A stretch of 64,000 nucleotides of DNA, taken from NCBI RefSeq assembly GCF_900182545.1, contig NZ_FXTJ01000009.1:62001-126000 (forward strand). The letters are read 5' to 3'. Positions 1 through 8,301 of the stretch are shown piece by piece; position 1 is the stretch's first letter; every line of letters begins with the position of its first letter. Made by a program: the position numbers and the translations under genes. This stretch comes from Geodermatophilus aquaeductus. Its GTDB lineage: Bacteria > Actinomycetota > Actinomycetes > Mycobacteriales > Geodermatophilaceae. The notes below the pieces were generated by a model. The model was not told the origin of the DNA, made no database searches, and saw only the letters and a program-made list of their open reading frames with translations.

Positions 1-1
1 C

Positions 2-301
2 AACGAGACCGGCAAGCGCCGACCCGCAGTCGTCGTCAGCAACGACCGCGCCAACGCGACGGCGGCCCGTCTGGGACGCGGCGTGGTGACCGTCGTCCCG
101 ATCACCAGCAACACCACCCGCGTCTTCCCCTTCCAGTCCCTGCTCCCGTCCGAGGCCACCGGTCTCCGGGTCGACAGCAAGGCGCAGGCCGAACAGGTGC
201 GGGCCGTCGCGGTGGAGCGGATCGGTCCGGTGCTCGGGCGCCTCCCGGCCGCCACGATGGCCGCTCTCGACGACGCCCTCCGCCTCCACCTCCAGCTCTG
301 A
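2..301 (+). CDS. MazF/PemK-type endoribonuclease toxin, 5' truncated
   Basis: The window opens inside this reading frame, so the N-terminus is missing. The visible 99 residues contain KRRPAVVVSND near the start and VVPITSN further on, the pattern of the PemK/MazF fold (the RP(V)VVS strand followed by the VxPITS strand). The segment SKAQAEQVRAV and the ending with a short amphipathic helix also match the family. Members cut single-stranded mRNA and are neutralised by a small antitoxin usually encoded just upstream, which here would lie outside the window. A perfect 28-bp palindrome follows the stop codon by two bases. Family assignment is fairly secure; activity cannot be judged from the visible part. 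Confidence 0.85.
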   Translation, partial: NETGKRRPAVVVSNDRANATAARLGRGVVTVVPITSNTTRVFPFQSLLPSEATGLRVDSKAQAEQVRAVAVERIGPVLGRLPAATMAALDDALRLHLQL

Positions 302-303
302 CC

Positions 304-331
304 GGCGGCAGAAATGGCCATTTCTGCCGCC
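304..331. repeat. Dispersed 28-bp palindrome, copy 1
   Basis: Perfect inverted repeat: GGCGGCAGAAATGG followed directly by its reverse complement, centred on GGCC. It begins two bases after the stop codon of the MazF-type gene and sits between that gene and the convergent GH3 gene, so it could act as a bidirectional terminator. Two near-identical copies lie at 42748-42775 and 53297-53324. No T tract follows either arm. Confidence 0.85.
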
Positions 332-341
332 TTCTCGAGCG

Positions 342-2579
342 TCAGCCGGCGCGGGCGTCCCGGGCGAGGGCGACGAGGCGGTCGAGCTCGGCAGGCGGGA
401 TGGCGGCACCGAAGTCGGCGGCGAACCGGCGCATCGGCATCGACCCGATCATCAGCAGCATCCCGGCGTGCATCTCCGCGGCGCCGTCGGGCATGGACGC
501 GAGGAAGCCCTCGAGCAGCTGCGCCCCGACCACCGGGTGCTCGAACCACTCGGCCACCGACGAGCCCAGCGTGAGCTCCGGGACGATCCTGTCCCCGACC
601 AGGGTCAGCGTCTCCTCCGCCAGCACCTCTGCGGCGCTGGCGCCGACCTGCACGGTGTACTCCCCCGGCGCCACGACCCAGCCGGCCTCGCGGACGTCCC
701 AGTGGGCGAACGCGCGCCGGTCGAGCGCCAGCTCCACCGTCCGCGACTCCCCCGGCTCCAGCGGCACCGGGGTGAAGGCGCGCAGCTCCCGGGCGGGGCG
801 GCGGACCGGGCCGGCCGTCGTCGCCACGTACACCTGCACCACGTGCCGGCCCGGCCGGTCGCCGGTGTTGGTGACGGTCACCGAGACCGTCGCCGCGTCG
901 TCGCCGGTCGCCGTCACCTGCAGGCCGGAGGTGGCCACGGTCGTGTAGCCCAGCCCGTGGCCGAAGGGATAGCGCACCGGGCGGCCGACGGTCGTGTAGT
1001 GGCGGTAGCCGACCATCACGCCCTCGCCGTAGCGCACGTGCCCCTGCTCCCCGGGGAAGTTCAGGTGACTGGGGGTGTCCTCCAGCCGCAGCGGGATCGA
1101 CTCGGCCAGCCGCCCGGACGGGCTCGCGGCACCGGTGAGCAGGTCGGCCAGCGCGCTGCCGCCGGCCTGGCCGAGCAGGAAGCCGGCCAGGACCGCGTCG
1201 ACGTCGTCGTGCCAGCCCTCCAGCGACACGATGCCGCCCGACGACAGCACGACGACGGTGCGCCGGCCGGCCGCGGCCACCGCCCGGATCAGCTGCACCT
1301 GGACGGCGGGCAGGTCGATGGTGGTGCGGTCGAAGCCCTCGGACTCGTCGTCCTCGGCCAGCCCGGCGAACACCACGGTGACGTCGGCGTCGCGGGCCGC
1401 GGCGACCGCCTCCTCGCGCAGTGCGGCGTCGTCGCCGGAGCCGTCGAGGGAGAAGCCGGGCGCGAACGACACGGTCGGCAGCGCCTCCCGCAGAGCGGTG
1501 AGCGCGTCGTCGACCCGGGTGGCGTTGACGTGCGAGCTCCCGCCGCCCTGGTAGCGCGGCGTGCGGGCGAACTCGCCGACGACGGCGACCCGCGCGTCCG
1601 GCGCCAGCGGCAGGACGGCGCCGTCGTTCTTGAGCAGCACCGCGCACCGGGCCGCGAGCTCCCGGGCCAGCGCGTGGTGGGCCTCGGCGTCGAAGGGCCC
1701 GGCCGGCTCGTGCACCAGGTCGGCGAGCGCGGCCACCCGGCGGGCGCTGCGGTCCACCAGGGCCTCGTCGAGCTCCCCCGCGAGCACCGCCTCGACGACG
1801 CGCCGGTTGCCGGCGCCGCGGTCGCCGGGCATCTGCAGGTCCAGGCCGGCCTCCAGCGCGGCGATCCGGTCGTCGACGGCGCCCCAGTCGGAGACGACGA
1901 CGCCCTCGAAGCCCCACTCCTCGCGCAGCACCTCGGTGAGCAGCCAGCGGTTCTGCGAGGCGTAGACGCCGTTGACCCGGTTGTAGGCGCACATGACGGT
2001 GGCCGGCGCCGCCTCGGTGACGATCCGCTCGAAAGCCGGCAGGTAGATCTCCCGCAGCGTGCGCTCGTCGACGTCGGCGCTGACCTGCATGCGCTGCGTC
2101 TCCTGGTTGTTCGCCGCGAAGTGCTTCACCGACGCGCCGACGCCCTCGCCCTGCTGGCCGCGCACGTGCGCGGCGCCGAGCACGCCGGCGAGCAGCGGGT
2201 CCTCGGAGTAGTACTCGAAGTTGCGCCCGCACAGCGGGGACCGCTTGATGTTGACGCCCGGGCCGAGGACGACGGGCACGCCGAGGGTGCGGGCCTCCCG
2301 GCCGACCGCGGCGCCGATGCGCTCGGCGACCTCGGGGTCCCAGCTCGACCCGACCGCCACCGCCGGCGGGAAGCAGGTGGCCGGGACGCTCTGCAGCAGC
2401 CCGATCCGGTCGAAGTCGCCCTCCTGGCGGCGCACGCCGTGCGGGCCGTCGGTGAGCACCACCGAGGGCAGCCCGGCCTCCTCGACCGGCGGGGTGGACC
2501 AGAAGTCCTGCCCGGACAGCAGCGCCGCCTTCGTCTCGAGCGGCAGCGCAGCGAGGTCAGGAGATGTGTTGGGGGTCAC
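342..2579 (-). CDS. GH3 beta-glucosidase (exo-beta-glycosidase)
   Basis: A 745-aa family 3 glycoside hydrolase with the full three-part layout: TIM barrel (about 15-300), alpha/beta sandwich (about 320-560) and C-terminal fibronectin-III-like domain. The nucleophile motif VVVSDWGAV places the catalytic Asp at 231; the KHFAANNQE substrate-binding motif lies at 152-160; ESEG (about 412-415) carries the likely acid/base. No signal peptide is visible, so it should act in the cytoplasm on imported beta-glucosides or xylosides. The GTG at 2579 is preferred because the family homology begins directly after it; upstream sequence in frame is only low-complexity Arg/Ser/Pro. A TGCC-N7-GGCA palindrome lies 43 bp upstream, suggesting its own promoter within the large minus-strand cluster. 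Exact sugar specificity cannot be read. Confidence 0.92.
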   Translation of the reverse strand: MTPNTSPDLAALPLETKAALLSGQDFWSTPPVEEAGLPSVVLTDGPHGVRRQEGDFDRIGLLQSVPATCFPPAVAVGSSWDPEVAERIGAAVGREARTLGVPVVLGPGVNIKRSPLCGRNFEYYSEDPLLAGVLGAAHVRGQQGEGVGASVKHFAANNQETQRMQVSADVDERTLREIYLPAFERIVTEAAPATVMCAYNRVNGVYASQNRWLLTEVLREEWGFEGVVVSDWGAVDDRIAALEAGLDLQMPGDRGAGNRRVVEAVLAGELDEALVDRSARRVAALADLVHEPAGPFDAEAHHALARELAARCAVLLKNDGAVLPLAPDARVAVVGEFARTPRYQGGGSSHVNATRVDDALTALREALPTVSFAPGFSLDGSGDDAALREEAVAAARDADVTVVFAGLAEDDESEGFDRTTIDLPAVQVQLIRAVAAAGRRTVVVLSSGGIVSLEGWHDDVDAVLAGFLLGQAGGSALADLLTGAASPSGRLAESIPLRLEDTPSHLNFPGEQGHVRYGEGVMVGYRHYTTVGRPVRYPFGHGLGYTTVATSGLQVTATGDDAATVSVTVTNTGDRPGRHVVQVYVATTAGPVRRPARELRAFTPVPLEPGESRTVELALDRRAFAHWDVREAGWVVAPGEYTVQVGASAAEVLAEETLTLVGDRIVPELTLGSSVAEWFEHPVVGAQLLEGFLASMPDGAAEMHAGMLLMIGSMPMRRFAADFGAAIPPAELDRLVALARDARAG

Positions 2580-2621
2580 CGCCCGATCCTGCTGTGCCCG
2601 CGGACGGCACGTCCTCGCGGC

Positions 2622-2636
2622 TGCCATCCAGTGGCA
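2622..2636. promoter_or_regulatory. Putative IclR operator, site 5 (before GH3 gene)
   Basis: TGCCATCCAGTGGCA; its reverse complement TGCCACTGGATGGCA fits the consensus TGCCRYTSRATGGMA built from the sites at 16812, 17680, 22313 and 23955. It is the most diverged of the five. It lies 43 bp before the GH3 start, just after the DUF1349 gene. Confidence 0.55.
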
Positions 2637-2658
2637 GCGCCGCTCAGTGCAGCCCGGT

Positions 2659-3252
2659 TCAGTGCAGCGCGGCGTCCGCCGGGCCGACCGCCCACTGCCG
2701 GAAGCGGACGACGAGGCCGCTGCGGGTGGGCGCGCAGCAGTAGGGCCCGGCCCGCACCGCGGCCTCCGGCGGGAAGGCCGCGACCCGGACCAGCCGGAAG
2801 GGCTCCTCGTCGACCCGCGCACGGACGGTGACCGCGTCCCCGGCGCGGCTGGCCCGGACGGTGACCCGGCGGCCGGCCCACTCCGGCACCGGTGCCAGCG
2901 ACCAGTCCGAGCGGCCGAGCGTGACGACGGCGCCGACGTGCGCGGCACCGTCGGTCATCTCCACCCCGGCCTTGAGCCAGGTCTGCTCGTCCGCCCGCAG
3001 CACCAGCCCGGCCTGGTCGAATCGGCCGTCCCAGTCGACGTCGAACGTCACCTCGACCGCGCCCGGGGACGCCATCGGGGCGAGGAGCGCGTGCGCGTCG
3101 TCGTGCACGAACCCGTAGGCGGTGTGCCGCCACGCGTCGCTGCCCTCGACGGCGGTCACCACCAGGTCCGGCCCGTCCTCGGTGGCGGCGGCGGGGGCGG
3201 TCGTCCACGTGCCGGCGCGCCACGGCTGCACCCGCACCTCACCGTCGGTCAT
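2659..3252 (-). CDS. DUF1349 family protein (concanavalin-like fold)
   Basis: A 197-aa protein of the DUF1349 family, recognised by the segments VTFDVDWDGRFDQAGLVLR, WLKAGVEMTDG and the closing RFRQWAVGPADAALH. The family has a lectin/glucanase-like beta-sandwich and is often fused or adjacent to glycoside hydrolases; a specific enzymatic reaction is not established. There is no signal peptide. It lies 32 bp after the GH43 gene in the same direction and before the GH3 gene, which supports an accessory role in handling the same glycosides, perhaps carbohydrate binding. Start chosen at the ATG giving MTDGEVRVQPW, which immediately precedes the conserved fold. Confidence 0.8.
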   Translation of the reverse strand: MTDGEVRVQPWRAGTWTTAPAAATEDGPDLVVTAVEGSDAWRHTAYGFVHDDAHALLAPMASPGAVEVTFDVDWDGRFDQAGLVLRADEQTWLKAGVEMTDGAAHVGAVVTLGRSDWSLAPVPEWAGRRVTVRASRAGDAVTVRARVDEEPFRLVRVAAFPPEAAVRAGPYCCAPTRSGLVVRFRQWAVGPADAALH

Positions 3253-3284
3253 GCCGGGACCGTAGAGGAGCCCGCCGCCCGTCC

Positions 3285-4745
3285 TCAGCCGGTGCCGGTG
3301 TAGGTCACCGACCGGGCGAGCAGGGTGCCGCGCGAGCACCACAGGCCGCCCAGCCGCCCGGTCATGCCGCCGGCGACCTCGGTGGAGACGTAGCGCCCGT
3401 CGAGCCGGCCCAGCTCGGCGAACCCGCCCGCGCCGACGAGCCCCGCCACGAGGACGTCGGGCGCCAGCGCGGTCGAGGAGAAGTGCCCCTCGCCGGGCAG
3501 GGTGCGCATCTCCAGGACGACGTCCTCGCCGGGCACGACCTCCGCCTCGCCGAGCACCGAGCGCAGCGCGCCGACCTGGGCGACGGCACGGACCCGGTCG
3601 CCGTCGACCTCGAGGTCGAGGTGGTGGCGGGCGTCGATGCGCAGGGTCAGACCCCCGACCCCGGAGGAGGCCCGCACCACGGCGCGGAAGCCTGCCTGGA
3701 GGTGCTCCTGGCGGCGGCCCACGAACGCGAGGTCCTCCGACGCCGGGTCGGGATCGGCCGCGGACAGCAGCCAGCCGCCCTCGGCCCGCGTCAGCAGCTC
3801 GGCCGGGAAGCGCCGGGGCGCCACCCACGCGGGCCCGGAGAGGTCGTCGGCGACCACGACGGCGCCCTCCGGCGGGGTCAGCCACTCCCCCAGCCGCGGC
3901 CAGCCGTCCTCCCAGACCACCTCGGCGGCGAAGGTCTCCCGGCCCAGCACGTGGAACTGCGGGCTGGTGCCGCGGGGGCGCACGCCGTGGAAGACGACCG
4001 CCCAGCTGCCGTCGGGCCGCTGCACCAGGTCGGCGTGCCCGGTGTTCTGCACCGGGGACTCGACGCCGCGGTGGGTGAGCAGCGGGTTGGACGGGCAGGG
4101 CTCCCACGGCCCGGCCGGCGAGGGTCCGCGCGCCATGGTCACCGCGTGACCGCGCTCGGTGCCGCCCTCGGCGATGAGCAGGTACCAGAGGTCGCCCACC
4201 CGGTAGAGGTGCGGACCCTCGGGGAAGCGGCCGCCGGTGCCCTGCCAGAGCGGCCGCCGCTCGGTGAGCGCCGCGCCGGTGACCGGGTCGACGGCCTGCT
4301 GCACCAGCCCCGCGGGCCCGCCCGCGCCGAAGCCGGCGTAGCTCACCAGCAGCGTGCCGTCGTCATTCCAGGCGAGGTCGGGGTCGATGCCTCGGACGCC
4401 GGTCATGCGGACCGGGTCCGACCACTCGCCCAGCGGGTCCTCCGCGGAGGTGAACACCTGCCAGCCGCCGTCGGCGAGGTTGGTGGTGACCATCCAGAAC
4501 CGGCCGTCGTGGTGGCGGAGCGTCGGCGCGGTGATCCCGCCCGAGCCGGGCGCGGCCGAGACGTCGAGCTGTGAGGGGCGGGCCAGCACGTGCCCGGCCT
4601 GCTCCCACGTCACCAGGTCGGCCGAGCGGTACAGCGGGACGCCGGGGGCGTACTCGAAGCTCGAGTGCACCATCCAGTAGGTGTCGCCGACCCGGACCAC
4701 GCTCGGGTCGGGGTGGAAGCCGGGGACGACCGGTCGCGGCGTCAC
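3285..4745 (-). CDS. GH43 beta-xylosidase / alpha-L-arabinofuranosidase
   Basis: A 486-aa two-domain family 43 enzyme. The five-bladed propeller carries the expected residues: general base Asp13 in PGFHPDPS, the pKa-modulating Asp in GIDPD (121-123) and general acid Glu176 in FPEGPHLYR. The C-terminal third (about 320-486) is the beta-sandwich typical of GH43 beta-xylosidases that act on short oligosaccharides. No signal peptide, so a cytoplasmic enzyme. Its GTG start overlaps the preceding rhamnosidase stop by 4 nt (GTGA), indicating translational coupling. Xylose against arabinofuranose specificity is undecided; the arabinose regulon 25 kb away makes an arabinofuranosidase role plausible. 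Confidence 0.9.
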   Translation of the reverse strand: MTPRPVVPGFHPDPSVVRVGDTYWMVHSSFEYAPGVPLYRSADLVTWEQAGHVLARPSQLDVSAAPGSGGITAPTLRHHDGRFWMVTTNLADGGWQVFTSAEDPLGEWSDPVRMTGVRGIDPDLAWNDDGTLLVSYAGFGAGGPAGLVQQAVDPVTGAALTERRPLWQGTGGRFPEGPHLYRVGDLWYLLIAEGGTERGHAVTMARGPSPAGPWEPCPSNPLLTHRGVESPVQNTGHADLVQRPDGSWAVVFHGVRPRGTSPQFHVLGRETFAAEVVWEDGWPRLGEWLTPPEGAVVVADDLSGPAWVAPRRFPAELLTRAEGGWLLSAADPDPASEDLAFVGRRQEHLQAGFRAVVRASSGVGGLTLRIDARHHLDLEVDGDRVRAVAQVGALRSVLGEAEVVPGEDVVLEMRTLPGEGHFSSTALAPDVLVAGLVGAGGFAELGRLDGRYVSTEVAGGMTGRLGGLWCSRGTLLARSVTYTGTG

Positions 4746-7372
4746 GCGTGCGCGTCCGGGTCGAAGAACAGCGCCGGCCTCTCGACCGGCCGCGGCTCCT
4801 CGATCCCGCAGGTGAACGCGTGGCGGCCGGAGCCGACCTCCACCGGCGCGCCGCCGTCGGGCAGCGCGACCTCCGCCGTCGTGTTGGGCGGGACGACGAC
4901 ATCGAGGGCGAACGCCGTCCCTCCGGTCAGCGCCCACGACACCGACGCCGTCCCGTACGGCGTCTCGTGGGTGGCCGCCGCCGAGGTGAGCCCCGGCCCG
5001 GGGCGCGGGGCGAACCGGATCCGCCGGTAGCCCGGCGCGGCCGGCGCGAGCCCGGCGACCGTGCGGTGCAGCCAGTCGGCCACGGCGCCGAACGCGTAGT
5101 GGTTGAACGACGTCATGTCGCCGGGGTTCACGGTCCCGTCGGGGAGCAGCGAGTCCCACCGCTCCCAGATGGTCGTGGCGCCCATCGTCACCGGGTACAG
5201 CCACGACGGGTTCTCCCGCTGCAGCAGCAGCTCGTATGCCGTGGCCAGCTCCCCGGCGTCGGTCAGCGCGTCACACACCAGCGGCGTGCCGAGGAAGCCG
5301 CTGGCGATGTGGAAGCCGTCCTGCAGCACCTGCTGTGCCAGCAGGCGGCCGGCGTGCGCGCGCTGCGACGGCTCGAGCAGGTCGAACTCCAGCGCCAGCG
5401 CGTACGCCGTCTGCGAGGGGAAGGCGACCCGGCCGTTCGGGCTGACGTACTCCGCGCGGAACCGCGCGGCGGCCCGCTCCCCCAGCTCGGCGAACCGGGC
5501 GCCGTCGCGGCCGAGCACCTCCGCCGCCTGCGCGACCGTGCGCGCCGAGCGGGAGAGGTAGGCGGTGGCCACGCACTGCCACGGGGTCCGCGCGGCGGCC
5601 GGGTTGTCCGGCGGGGCGGCGGTGTCCAGCCAGTCGCCGAAGGAGAAGCCGCCGCCGGGGAAGTCGAGGTCCTCGCCCGCCCGCGCGGCGAACGCGTCGA
5701 TCCAGGCGGTCATCGAGGCCCACTGGTCGGCGAGCAGCCCGGCGTCGCCGGTGCGCTGGTACAGCACCCACGGGACGACGACGGCGGCGTCGCCCCAGCC
5801 CACCTCCGGCTGCTGCGGGAAGGGCAGCAGCGGCAGGAACGGCACGTACATCGGCACGGTGCCGTCGAACTCCCGCTGCTCGGCGGCGAGGTCGGCCAGC
5901 CAGGACCGCAGCATGCCGGTGGTGTCGTGGAGGAAGGCCGCCGTGGGCGCGAACACCTGCAGGTCGCCGGTCCAGCCCAGCCGCTCGTCGCGCTGCGGGC
6001 AGTCGGTGGGGACGTCGAGGAAGTTGCCCCGCATCCCCCAGACGACGTTCTCGTGCAGCCGCTCGACGTCGGGGTCGGAGCAGGCGAACGTGCCGGTGCG
6101 CCGCAGGTCGGTGTGCAGGACGACGGCCTCGACGTCCCCGGCGGTCAGCTCGCCGGGCCAGCCGCTCACCTCGGCGTACCGGAAGCCGTGGAAGGTGAAC
6201 CGCGGCTCCCAGGTGCGCGCCCCGCGCCCGTCGAGGACGACCACGTCGGTGGCCCGCGCCGAGCGCAGCGGCCGGGTGCCGAGCTCGCCGTGCTCGAGGA
6301 CCTCGGCGTGCCGGACGGTGACCTCCGTGCCGGCCGGGGCGTCGGGCAGCCGCAGCCGCAGCCGGCCCACGAGGTTCTGCCCGAGGTCGACCAGCACCCG
6401 CCCCGACGGCGAGGTGGACACCGACACCGCGGGCACGACCTCGGTGCGCCGCACCGGCGGGCCGGTCGGGGCGACCAGTGTCGAGACGTCCAGCTCGCCC
6501 GGCTCGACGGGCGTCCAGGCCGCGTCGTCGAAGCCCGGCGACGACCAGCCGGGCAGCGCGGCGCGCAGGTCGGCGGTCTCGCCGGAGTAGAGGCCGGCGC
6601 GGGTCAGCCAGCTCGGCGCCGAGCGCCACGACCCGTCGGTGGTCACGACCGTGCGGGAGCCGTCGGGGTGCTCGACCTCCAGCTGCGCGAACGCGCCGGT
6701 GCGGTCGCCGTACCAGTGCCGCTTCCCGGTGAAGCCGAGGTGGCCGCGGAACCAGCCGTCGGCCAGGTGCACGCCGAGCGCGTTGGCGCCCTCGCCGAGC
6801 AGCGCGGTGACGTCGTACGTGCGGTAGCGGAGGCGGTGCCGGTAGCTGGTCCAGCCCGGCGAGAGCACGTCGTCGCCGACGACGGCGCCGTTGAGCTCGG
6901 CCTCGAACACGCCCTGCGCGGTGGCGTGCAGGCGGGCGCGGACCACGGGCCGGTCGAGCGCGAACTCCCGCCGCAGCAGGACCGCCGGCTCCTCGCCCTC
7001 GGGCGGCACCGGCCGCACGAGGGTCGCCGTCCAGTCGGCGGGCTCGAGCAGGCCGGCCTCGACGACGACGTCCTGGCTCCAGGCGGACGGCTCGGCGTCG
7101 CCCTCGCCCCACACGCGGACGCGCACGCTGCGCCGCTCCCGGCTGGTCAGCGGCGGCGCGCCCCACGGCACGAGCACCGAGGCGTCGGTGCCGACGCGCC
7201 CGGAGGTCCAGGCCGGCCCGTCGTGCGGCTCGACCTCCACCTCGTACGCGGCCTGCCGCCAGCCGGGCAGCTCGGTCTGCGTGACCCAGGACAGCCGCGG
7301 CGTCGTCTCGCCGATGCCGAGCGGCTCGCGGGAGTGCTCGACGGTGACGGCGCCGACGGTCAGGTCGCTCAC
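4742..7372 (-). CDS. GH78 alpha-L-rhamnosidase (first of two)
   Basis: An 876-aa family 78 enzyme that releases terminal alpha-L-rhamnose from plant glycosides. N-terminal beta-sandwich domains (about 1-350) precede the six-hairpin catalytic barrel. The signature DCPQRDERLGWTGDLQ at about 456-471 includes the acidic residues used as catalytic acid and substrate ligands. The C-terminus has the usual small beta-domain. No signal peptide. The GTG start at 7372 overlaps the stop of the esterase by 4 nt, and its own stop overlaps the GH43 start by 4 nt. It is clearly a paralogue of the other GH78 in the operon (8298-10943), with the same domain order but a different active-site spacing, so the two may attack different linkages. 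Confidence 0.93.
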   Translation of the reverse strand: MSDLTVGAVTVEHSREPLGIGETTPRLSWVTQTELPGWRQAAYEVEVEPHDGPAWTSGRVGTDASVLVPWGAPPLTSRERRSVRVRVWGEGDAEPSAWSQDVVVEAGLLEPADWTATLVRPVPPEGEEPAVLLRREFALDRPVVRARLHATAQGVFEAELNGAVVGDDVLSPGWTSYRHRLRYRTYDVTALLGEGANALGVHLADGWFRGHLGFTGKRHWYGDRTGAFAQLEVEHPDGSRTVVTTDGSWRSAPSWLTRAGLYSGETADLRAALPGWSSPGFDDAAWTPVEPGELDVSTLVAPTGPPVRRTEVVPAVSVSTSPSGRVLVDLGQNLVGRLRLRLPDAPAGTEVTVRHAEVLEHGELGTRPLRSARATDVVVLDGRGARTWEPRFTFHGFRYAEVSGWPGELTAGDVEAVVLHTDLRRTGTFACSDPDVERLHENVVWGMRGNFLDVPTDCPQRDERLGWTGDLQVFAPTAAFLHDTTGMLRSWLADLAAEQREFDGTVPMYVPFLPLLPFPQQPEVGWGDAAVVVPWVLYQRTGDAGLLADQWASMTAWIDAFAARAGEDLDFPGGGFSFGDWLDTAAPPDNPAAARTPWQCVATAYLSRSARTVAQAAEVLGRDGARFAELGERAAARFRAEYVSPNGRVAFPSQTAYALALEFDLLEPSQRAHAGRLLAQQVLQDGFHIASGFLGTPLVCDALTDAGELATAYELLLQRENPSWLYPVTMGATTIWERWDSLLPDGTVNPGDMTSFNHYAFGAVADWLHRTVAGLAPAAPGYRRIRFAPRPGPGLTSAAATHETPYGTASVSWALTGGTAFALDVVVPPNTTAEVALPDGGAPVEVGSGRHAFTCGIEEPRPVERPALFFDPDAHA

Positions 7373-8301
7373 GCCCGGGCTCCGATCAGTGCGTCGGCGA
7401 GGTAGCGGACCGAGAGGTCCACCAGGCCGTCGACGTCCCGGGACCCCGCGAAGATGTGCTCCGCCCCGTCGACGGGCACGAGGCGGACCGGTACCCCGGC
7501 CCCCTGCAGCGCGTCGCGCAGCCGCTCGCTCTGCGCGTAGGGCACCAGCCAGTCGGCGGTGCCGTGCACGAGCAGGAACGGCGGCGCGTGCTCCGTGACG
7601 TGGGTGACCGGGCTGGCGTCGGCGAGCGCCTGCCCCTCCAGCCCGCGGACCAGCACGTCCTCCGGCGGGGTGCGCATCGCCTCGGGGAGCTTCGCCTGGA
7701 CGTGCGGCGGCGGGGTCGCCCGCGGCATGGTCTCGAGGTCGGAGACGCCGTACCAGTCGACGGCGACGTCGACCGCGCTGGACGGCCCGACGACGCCGAG
7801 GTCGCCCTCCAGGTCGGCGCGGTGCCCGGTGAGCGCGACCAGCGCGGCCAGGTGGCCGCCGGCCGACTCGCCCGCGACCCCGATCCGCGTGACGTCGACG
7901 CCGAGCTCGCCGGCGTGCGCGCGCAGGTAGCGGACCGCGGCCTTCGCGTCGTGCAGTTGCGCGGGGAACGGCGCCTCGAGCGCGAACCGGTAGTCGATGG
8001 TGGCCACCGCCAGCCCGGCGGCGACGAACGCCTCGAAGAGCTGGTCGGGCCGCAGCGTCTCGGGCAGGTACCGGCGGTCGCCCGTCATCCAGCCGCCGCC
8101 GTGCACCCAGACCACCAGCGGAGCGGGCGCCGCGGTGTCGGGCACCCAGACGTCGAGCTGCAGCGGCCGGTAGCCGGCCGGGCAGGCGTAGGTGACGCCG
8201 GAGAAGACGCGGACGCCGTCGTCGCGGCGGGTGGGCGCCGGCGGCAGCAGGTACCGGGCGGGGCCGGCCCACTCGAAGGGCTGCTCGTCGGTGGTGCTCA
8301 T
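7369..8301 (-). CDS. Alpha/beta-hydrolase esterase (BD-FAE/HSL-like)
   Basis: A 310-aa carboxylesterase. HGGGW is the oxyanion-hole motif, GESAGG carries the nucleophilic Ser, and HGTADWLVP and DGAEHIF contribute the Asp and His of the triad. Enzymes of this type, often near glycoside hydrolases, remove acetyl, feruloyl or similar acyl groups from plant sugars; no signal peptide is seen. It sits between the two GH78 genes with 4-nt overlaps on both sides (ATGA and GTGA), so it is co-translated with them and probably deacylates the same imported glycosides. It resembles the esterase at 23027-23932 (same DYR, DAKAAVRYLRA-like and GPSSAV segments), indicating duplication within this region. Confidence 0.88.
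   Translation of the reverse strand: MSTTDEQPFEWAGPARYLLPPAPTRRDDGVRVFSGVTYACPAGYRPLQLDVWVPDTAAPAPLVVWVHGGGWMTGDRRYLPETLRPDQLFEAFVAAGLAVATIDYRFALEAPFPAQLHDAKAAVRYLRAHAGELGVDVTRIGVAGESAGGHLAALVALTGHRADLEGDLGVVGPSSAVDVAVDWYGVSDLETMPRATPPPHVQAKLPEAMRTPPEDVLVRGLEGQALADASPVTHVTEHAPPFLLVHGTADWLVPYAQSERLRDALQGAGVPVRLVPVDGAEHIFAGSRDVDGLVDLSVRYLADALIGARA

Noticed and set aside
314-574. Frame starting MAISAA directly after the MazF-type gene
   Set aside because: The start comes from the palindrome; the remainder is Arg/Ser/Pro-rich sequence antisense to the end of the GH3 gene with no family features.
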